From assembly GCA_020052545.1 (NCBI GenBank), contig JAGVOV010000049.1, positions 1 through 10,137 on the forward strand: 10,137 bases of DNA, read 5' to 3'. This stretch comes from an archaeon. Lineage in GTDB: Archaea > Nanobdellota > Nanobdellia > Woesearchaeales > JAGVOV01. Positions 6,676-10,137 of the stretch are shown piece by piece. Under the pieces are notes generated by a model that did not search any database, was not told the origin of the DNA, and saw only the letters and a program-made list of their open reading frames with translations. Every line of letters begins with the position of its first letter. Position 1 is the first letter of the stretch. A program made the translations under genes and the position numbers.

Positions 6676-7776
6676 ATGCCAAAGAAAAAACCTAAGATAT
6701 TGCATCTTGCATTCGCAGGCGTTGCCGGCTCCCCAAGAGGGACTTTGCTCCTTGCGCAGGGCGAGAAGCCTATAGCAGACCCTTATCTGCTTTTTTTCGG
6801 GGGAAGCAAGCTTATAGATGAATACAAGGCTTGGGTGAATAGAGAAGGCATAAGATATGCGTTTGTGCCTAAAACCTCAAGATTTGACTTTCGTTTTCTC
6901 TATCTCATCCCGAAGATAATGCTTGATGAGAAGCCTGATGTCCTGTTCATACATGGGACGATAAAATTTGTCTTCGCCTTGCCTTACATGATGCTAAAGC
7001 CAAAGACAAAAGTCATAGTTGTGGAGCATGGCCCGGGACTGCATCTTGACAGGCCTTTCACCTCAGCCATGGCAAAGCTGGCAAACAAGATGGCGGATGG
7101 CCTGGTTTTTGTGTCTCAGGATGTATGCGATTACTGGAAGAGAAAATATGGCAGATTCCCAAGAAGCCATGCTGTAATAGCAAATGGTGTTGATATTGGT
7201 GAATTCGAAGGATTAAAAAAGCAAAAATTTAGAACCAAGATAATCACAATGGTGGCCGTCATGAGCTCACAGAAGGACCATATCACGCTTGTGAGGGCAA
7301 TGAAAGAATTGAAGAAGAAAGTCGGCAATGTCCGGCTTGTCCTTGTCGGCGACGGGCCAAAAAGACAAGAGATAGAGGAAGAAGTTGTAAAGCTCGGCAT
7401 AAAAGATTCTGTTAAGTTCCTCATTAACGCGCCTAGGAAGGAAGTCCTTCAGGCCTTCAAAGACACTGATGCCTATGTCCTTTCCACAAATGGGGAAGGT
7501 CTGAGCAGGAGCATACTTGAGGCCATGGCAGCGAAAGTCCCTGTGGTAGCGACTGATGTGAGCGGTAACTCTGGTTTCATCAAAGATAAAGAGAATGGTT
7601 TGCTTGTTCCTTTGGGAGATGAGAGACAAATGGCAGTTGCCATAGAAAGGCTGCTTAAAGACAAGAATCTCGCAAAAAGGCTCACCAAGAAAGCTTTTGA
7701 TGGCATCCAGGCGAAGCATTCTATAGGCAATACAATCAAACAATACCTTAAATTTATCAAAAAAGTTGCTTCTTAA
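6676..7776 (+). CDS. GT4 family glycosyltransferase
   Basis: 366-residue GT-B fold glycosyltransferase. N-terminal half: ILHLAFAGVAGSPRGTLLLA, then KPDVLFIHGTIKF and VIVVEHGPGLHL, the kind of EHG segment seen in many GT4 enzymes between the first domain and the linker. The linker holds VIANGVDIGEFEG. C-terminal half: VAVMSSQKDHITLVRAM, VRLVLVGDGPKRQEIEE, and the E-x7-E donor motif at E274/E282 (GEGLSRSILEA), then VPVVATDVSGNSGFI and ENGLLVPLGD. Length is normal. ATG 6676 is preferred over ATG 6607 because a TATA box sits between them and the protein then begins with a typical basic MPKKKPK ahead of strand 1; AGGGA 5 bases upstream may aid initiation. Its 3' end overlaps the opposing methyltransferase by 20 bases. 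Probably adds a hexose or similar sugar in the same pathway; donor and acceptor are unknown. Confidence 0.92.
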   Translation: MPKKKPKILHLAFAGVAGSPRGTLLLAQGEKPIADPYLLFFGGSKLIDEYKAWVNREGIRYAFVPKTSRFDFRFLYLIPKIMLDEKPDVLFIHGTIKFVFALPYMMLKPKTKVIVVEHGPGLHLDRPFTSAMAKLANKMADGLVFVSQDVCDYWKRKYGRFPRSHAVIANGVDIGEFEGLKKQKFRTKIITMVAVMSSQKDHITLVRAMKELKKKVGNVRLVLVGDGPKRQEIEEEVVKLGIKDSVKFLINAPRKEVLQAFKDTDAYVLSTNGEGLSRSILEAMAAKVPVVATDVSGNSGFIKDKENGLLVPLGDERQMAVAIERLLKDKNLAKRLTKKAFDGIQAKHSIGNTIKQYLKFIKKVAS

Positions 7777-8557
7777 ACAGAAATTCGTTATTATCTTTCC
7801 CATTGGTGGTTTTGATGTTTATCAGGGAAAAACCGAGTTTTCTGCAGAATGTGAATATCTCCTCCGCGGATGCATAGTCAAAAGGATAGCCGCCCATGCC
7901 ATCAACTATGTCATAATACCAGCTCATGCCTCTCTTGCTTTTGTATGAGCTGATTTTTTTTAGGGGATTCTGCATCGTAATCATGTTATACATGAAAAAT
8001 GCAATGATCTTGCTAAAGACCATAAGATTCTTTATTATTGCCGGGCTTTTGTTATATGCCTTTTTTACATTCAATGAGAATTTTGAACCGAATCTGCCGC
8101 CAACCTTATTGTATATTGCTATCAGGAACAAGCCTTTGGGCTTGACTTTTTCTGAGGCTGATCTTATCGCTTCATACATCTTTCCGGTGTGATGCAGCAC
8201 GCCCCAGCTATACACTATATCAGCTTGCGGCAGACTATTCATGAACTTTTTGCTGAGAACCGATCCTTGCCTGATTTCCCATCTTTTATCGTTGCCAAAC
8301 CTTTCCCTAAGCAGTTTACAGCATTCGACAGAATTGGCGTCAAAATCAAAGCTGATCACCTTAGCGCCAAGATTAAATGCCGCCAATGAGAACATGCCTG
8401 TGCCGCATCCGATATCAAGGAAAGTTTTCCCTCTGAGGTCTTTCAGGCCCATGAAGCTTTTCAGTGATTTCTCGGCTTCCCTGATCTTGTCATCATCCAG
8501 GTAATTTTCGACATAATTTTTCCAATTATCCCCAAATTCAAATCTTAGGCCGCTCAT
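7757..8557 (-). CDS. Class I SAM-dependent methyltransferase (Methyltransf_11/23-like)
   Basis: 266-residue methyltransferase with well-kept SAM motifs: LDIGCGTG 47-54, acidic strand-2 end SFDFDANSVE (D71/D73), and strand 4 ADIVYSWGVLHHTG 112-125. The N-terminal RFEFGDNWKNYVENYLDD (5-22) precedes the core, and a C-terminal extension after about 165 has a basic, hydrophobic stretch (NLMVFSKIIAFFMYNMITM) that may cover the active site or touch the membrane, followed by MSWYYDIVDGMGGYPFDYAS and a final strand. This two-part form, with a WYYDxxDxxGGYPF-like region, occurs in methyltransferases of surface polysaccharide clusters. The start is fixed by the 4-base ATGA overlap with the upstream GT4 stop, with GAGGAGG 11 bases before the ATG; longer in-frame starts such as 8620 would lie well inside the GT4 gene. 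Likely acts on the sugar added by its operon partner (inference). Confidence 0.88.
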   Translation of the reverse strand: MSGLRFEFGDNWKNYVENYLDDDKIREAEKSLKSFMGLKDLRGKTFLDIGCGTGMFSLAAFNLGAKVISFDFDANSVECCKLLRERFGNDKRWEIRQGSVLSKKFMNSLPQADIVYSWGVLHHTGKMYEAIRSASEKVKPKGLFLIAIYNKVGGRFGSKFSLNVKKAYNKSPAIIKNLMVFSKIIAFFMYNMITMQNPLKKISSYKSKRGMSWYYDIVDGMGGYPFDYASAEEIFTFCRKLGFSLINIKTTNGKDNNEFLFKKQLF

Positions 8558-9591
8558 TTTGCGCCTAGCCTCCTCAGGGCCTTCTTTATCGCATTTCCGA
8601 GCTTTGGCTCGCTGTCCCATCCAACGACATAGCCGTTGACGCCTTCCTTTATCAGGTCAACTGCACTCGCAACCGCATTTGTCGATACAACGGGTTTTTT
8701 GGCGAGAAGCGCCTCTGCGCACACTATGCCCCAAGATTCTGCAGGGACTTTGTCCTCGACAATAGTGTTTGGCAAAATCACCAAATCGCTGTTTTTTATG
8801 AATTTCAAGGGATCTTCCCTATACCCGAAGAACCTGACCTTTTTTCCCAGGCCGTTCTTGTGTACGTAATCTCTGCAATCTCTCTCGTAATCAGGGTTAT
8901 TGCCAGGATATTGGTCGCGCGAATACTGGCTTCCGACGATATCCAAAGCAATATCATGCTTTACCGAAATCTCGTTGAAAATCCTTAGCAGTCTGTCAAG
9001 GCCCTTATATGGGACGATCCTCCCAACATAACAAAGCCTTAGCTGCCTGTTTTTTTTCTTGAAAAGTGAGATTGGCTTAATATTGCGATGGTAGATTGGA
9101 TCAATTTTTATTACATTATTTATTCCTTGTTCACGAAGATATTTGCGATGAAGGCTGCCGATGCAATAAACTCCGTCAGAATTGCGCATCATCATATTTG
9201 ATAATTTCTGCACAATCCTGAAAACAGGCCCTTTTGGATAAATCCAGAATTCATTATAATAGTAAAGCTTGCATCCGGCAAGCTTGCTGTAAATAAAAGA
9301 GGTGAGGCTCATTTTGACTTCCGCTATGTTGCAGAATACCACATCCGGCCTGCTCTGCCTCAATATTCTTGTGTATCTGAAGATTTTTTCTAGAAGTGGC
9401 ATGTTTTTGAGTGAAATTGTCTCTTTTATGGCATTGTTGAACTGCTCTCTGCTTATCAGCCCCATGATGTCATACTTTGGTTTATTTCCCTGGTAAGGCC
9501 CCGTCGTTGAGACAAATACAAAATCATTCTTGAGGTCCATGAGCTTTTTATCGCTAAATGGGTGCGTGTTAACAACAACAATTTTTGCCAT
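8554..9591 (-). CDS. GT4 family glycosyltransferase, first gene of a minus-strand operon
   Basis: 345-residue GT-B fold glycosyltransferase. The N-terminal half is divergent: it starts MAKIVVVNTHPFSDKKL and lacks the glycine-rich GGxE/R loop, but keeps RPDVVFCNIAEVK and CKLYYYNEFWIYPKG. The C-terminal half is clear: LRLCYVGRIVPYKGLDRLLRIF, KKVRFFGYREDPLKFI, NSDLVILPN, and the E-x7-E motif at E285/E293 (ESWGIVCAEA), then KPVVSTNAVASAVDLI and GVNGYVVG. SWGIVCAEA is the variant of the donor motif seen in many archaeal and bacterial surface-glycan GT4 proteins. The ATG at 9591 has a TATA box about 55 bases upstream, so a leader of roughly 30 bases is expected; GGAGTGA (9607-9613, read on the minus strand) is 15 bases before the ATG, rather far for a ribosome site. 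Followed with a 4-base overlap by a methyltransferase gene, suggesting the two act in one step series. Confidence 0.9.
   Translation of the reverse strand: MAKIVVVNTHPFSDKKLMDLKNDFVFVSTTGPYQGNKPKYDIMGLISREQFNNAIKETISLKNMPLLEKIFRYTRILRQSRPDVVFCNIAEVKMSLTSFIYSKLAGCKLYYYNEFWIYPKGPVFRIVQKLSNMMMRNSDGVYCIGSLHRKYLREQGINNVIKIDPIYHRNIKPISLFKKKNRQLRLCYVGRIVPYKGLDRLLRIFNEISVKHDIALDIVGSQYSRDQYPGNNPDYERDCRDYVHKNGLGKKVRFFGYREDPLKFIKNSDLVILPNTIVEDKVPAESWGIVCAEALLAKKPVVSTNAVASAVDLIKEGVNGYVVGWDSEPKLGNAIKKALRRLGAK
8569..8575 (-). promoter_or_regulatory. Strong ribosome binding site for the operon methyltransferase
   Basis: Read on the minus strand this is GAGGAGG, inside the end of the GT4 gene and 11 bases before ATG 8557. 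It is the strongest Shine-Dalgarno-like element in the window. Together with the ATGA overlap it fixes the start of the second gene. Confidence 0.6.
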
Positions 9592-9642
9592 TTTTGAGAC
9601 CGTTAATCACTCCGTGCATAGTTGGCTGATTCTTCTCCAGAC

Positions 9643-9650
9643 TATTTATA
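9643..9650 (-). promoter_or_regulatory. TATA-box promoter of the GT4-methyltransferase operon
   Basis: On the minus strand the sequence is TATAAATA, preceded by CATAAAG (possible BRE). Predicted start near 9621, about 30 bases before ATG 9591, so this operon should have a leader, unlike the near-leaderless GT4 at 5816. Confidence 0.6.
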
Positions 9651-9677
9651 CTTTATGAATAACTTGTCGTGCAAAAC

Positions 9678-9683
9678 ATTTAA
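9678..9683 (+). promoter_or_regulatory. Weak TATA-like element before the FkbM methyltransferase
   Basis: ATTTAA is centred about 28 bases before ATG 9709, where a TATA box for a leaderless transcript would be expected. The match is weak, and no ribosome site precedes the ATG. Confidence 0.3.
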
Positions 9684-9708
9684 GAAGAAACAACATTAAC
9701 CCTGTATA

Positions 9709-10137
9709 ATGAGACTAAAGACTTTGTTGCTGTTGCCTTTTAGGATTTTGCCTGAATCCGAGCTAAAGAACCGGGTTAAATGCATCTTTCATAATTCCTT
9801 CCAGAAGAATAAATTTAAGATCTTCTATGATTCTGGCGTCTTTTCGATATTATATTCAGGGCATAAGATGAAATTTTACAATAACCCATATGCCGATTTC
9901 CGGACACCAATACCCGGCTATCTTAAGAGATATAAAATCATGGAAGGCGATGTTGTCATTGATGCTGGCGCCGAATCCGGGACTTTTGCGGTCTTGGCAT
10001 CAATCTTGGTCGGGAATAGTGGAAAGGTCATATCTTTGGAACCTGATAAGAGAAATTTTGAGAGACTTCTGAAAAATATAAAACTGAATGGACTGAATAA
10101 TGTCATAGCCCTGAACAAAGGGTTGTGGAGCGGGAAA
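9709..10137 (+). CDS. FkbM family methyltransferase (3' end outside window)
   Basis: The first 143 codons of a gene that is open to the end of the window. The protein starts MRLKTLLLLPFRILPESELK and reaches the Rossmann core with motif I DVVIDAGAESGTFAVLAS (81-98; D85, G87, G91), then VISLEPDKRNFERLLKNIKLN (E111 is the expected SAM-ribose contact, N123 and N127 the N-x3-N spacing typical of FkbM) and NVIALNKGLWSG. These motifs and their spacing are those of the FkbM family, SAM-dependent O-methyltransferases frequently placed in surface polysaccharide and glycoprotein clusters. Family members usually run to about 230-300 residues, so roughly the N-terminal half is here. E89-S90 replaces the more common N-I/V in the GANIG turn. 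ATG 9709 is chosen as the first ATG of the frame beyond the promoter region, with no ribosome site, so probably leaderless. Likely role: O-methylation of a glycan sugar (inference). Confidence 0.85.
   Translation, partial: MRLKTLLLLPFRILPESELKNRVKCIFHNSFQKNKFKIFYDSGVFSILYSGHKMKFYNNPYADFRTPIPGYLKRYKIMEGDVVIDAGAESGTFAVLASILVGNSGKVISLEPDKRNFERLLKNIKLNGLNNVIALNKGLWSGK

Noticed and set aside
7267..7803. 178-codon open frame antisense to the third GT4 gene and crossing the convergent overlap.
   Set aside because: No family features, no promoter, and full overlap with two supported genes.
8558..8620. Longer start for the minus-strand methyltransferase (21 more residues, Arg/Lys/Glu-rich).
   Set aside because: It would lie inside the end of the GT4 gene in another frame; ATG 8557 has the ATGA overlap and a strong ribosome site.
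1..10137. CRISPR arrays, transposases, attachment sites, rRNA or tRNA genes.
   Set aside because: No regularly spaced repeats, no transposase-like protein and no RNA gene signature were seen on either strand by eye.

Overview
The window looks archaeal. The evidence is an AglB/STT3-type oligosaccharyltransferase, TATA-box promoters placed about 25-30 bases before start codons (several implying leaderless or nearly leaderless mRNAs), a few GAGGT/GGTGA-type ribosome binding sites inside operons, and strong use of AGG/AGA for arginine and ATA for isoleucine. The long, Gln-rich, soluble-looking stretch ahead of the first catalytic motif of the oligosaccharyltransferase resembles, from memory, DPANN-type (Woesearchaeota/Pacearchaeota-like) AglB proteins. 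That lineage guess is an inference and no marker gene here settles it.

Layout. (1) Positions 1-4783, plus strand: a compact run of the C-terminal 880 or so codons of AglB (start lies outside the window), a DPM1-like GT2 glycosyltransferase (11-base overlap), a DUF2304 small membrane protein (4-base overlap) and a GT4 glycosyltransferase (8-base gap). (2) 4767-5816, minus: a second GT4 gene, tail-to-tail with the first (17-base overlap). (3) 5817-5975: a divergent promoter region with a minus-strand TATA box, two near-identical plus-strand TATA boxes and a small imperfect inverted repeat. (4) 5976-7776, plus: a divergent class I methyltransferase, then a third GT4 gene with its own promoter. 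(5) 7757-9591, minus: a two-gene operon (fourth GT4 plus a class I methyltransferase, joined by a 4-base ATGA overlap), converging on the third GT4 gene (20-base overlap). (6) 9592-9708: a second divergent promoter region. (7) 9709-10137, plus: the start of an FkbM-family methyltransferase that runs off the end of the window.

Together these genes can be read as a surface-glycan / protein N-glycosylation island. Cytosolic GT2 and GT4 enzymes would assemble a lipid-linked oligosaccharide, the GT2/DUF2304 pair may supply or use a lipid-phosphate sugar, SAM-dependent methyltransferases may O-methylate sugars, and AglB would transfer the finished glycan to Asn-X-Ser/Thr sites outside the membrane. 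The order of sugar addition, the sugars used and the substrates of the methyltransferases cannot be read from sequence alone. I see no RNA gene, CRISPR array, transposon or phage element. No gene-free stretch exceeds 300 bases. I did not find a convincing new type of biological system: every gene falls in a known family, and the more unusual points are in the gene arrangement, the promoters and a few active-site variants.
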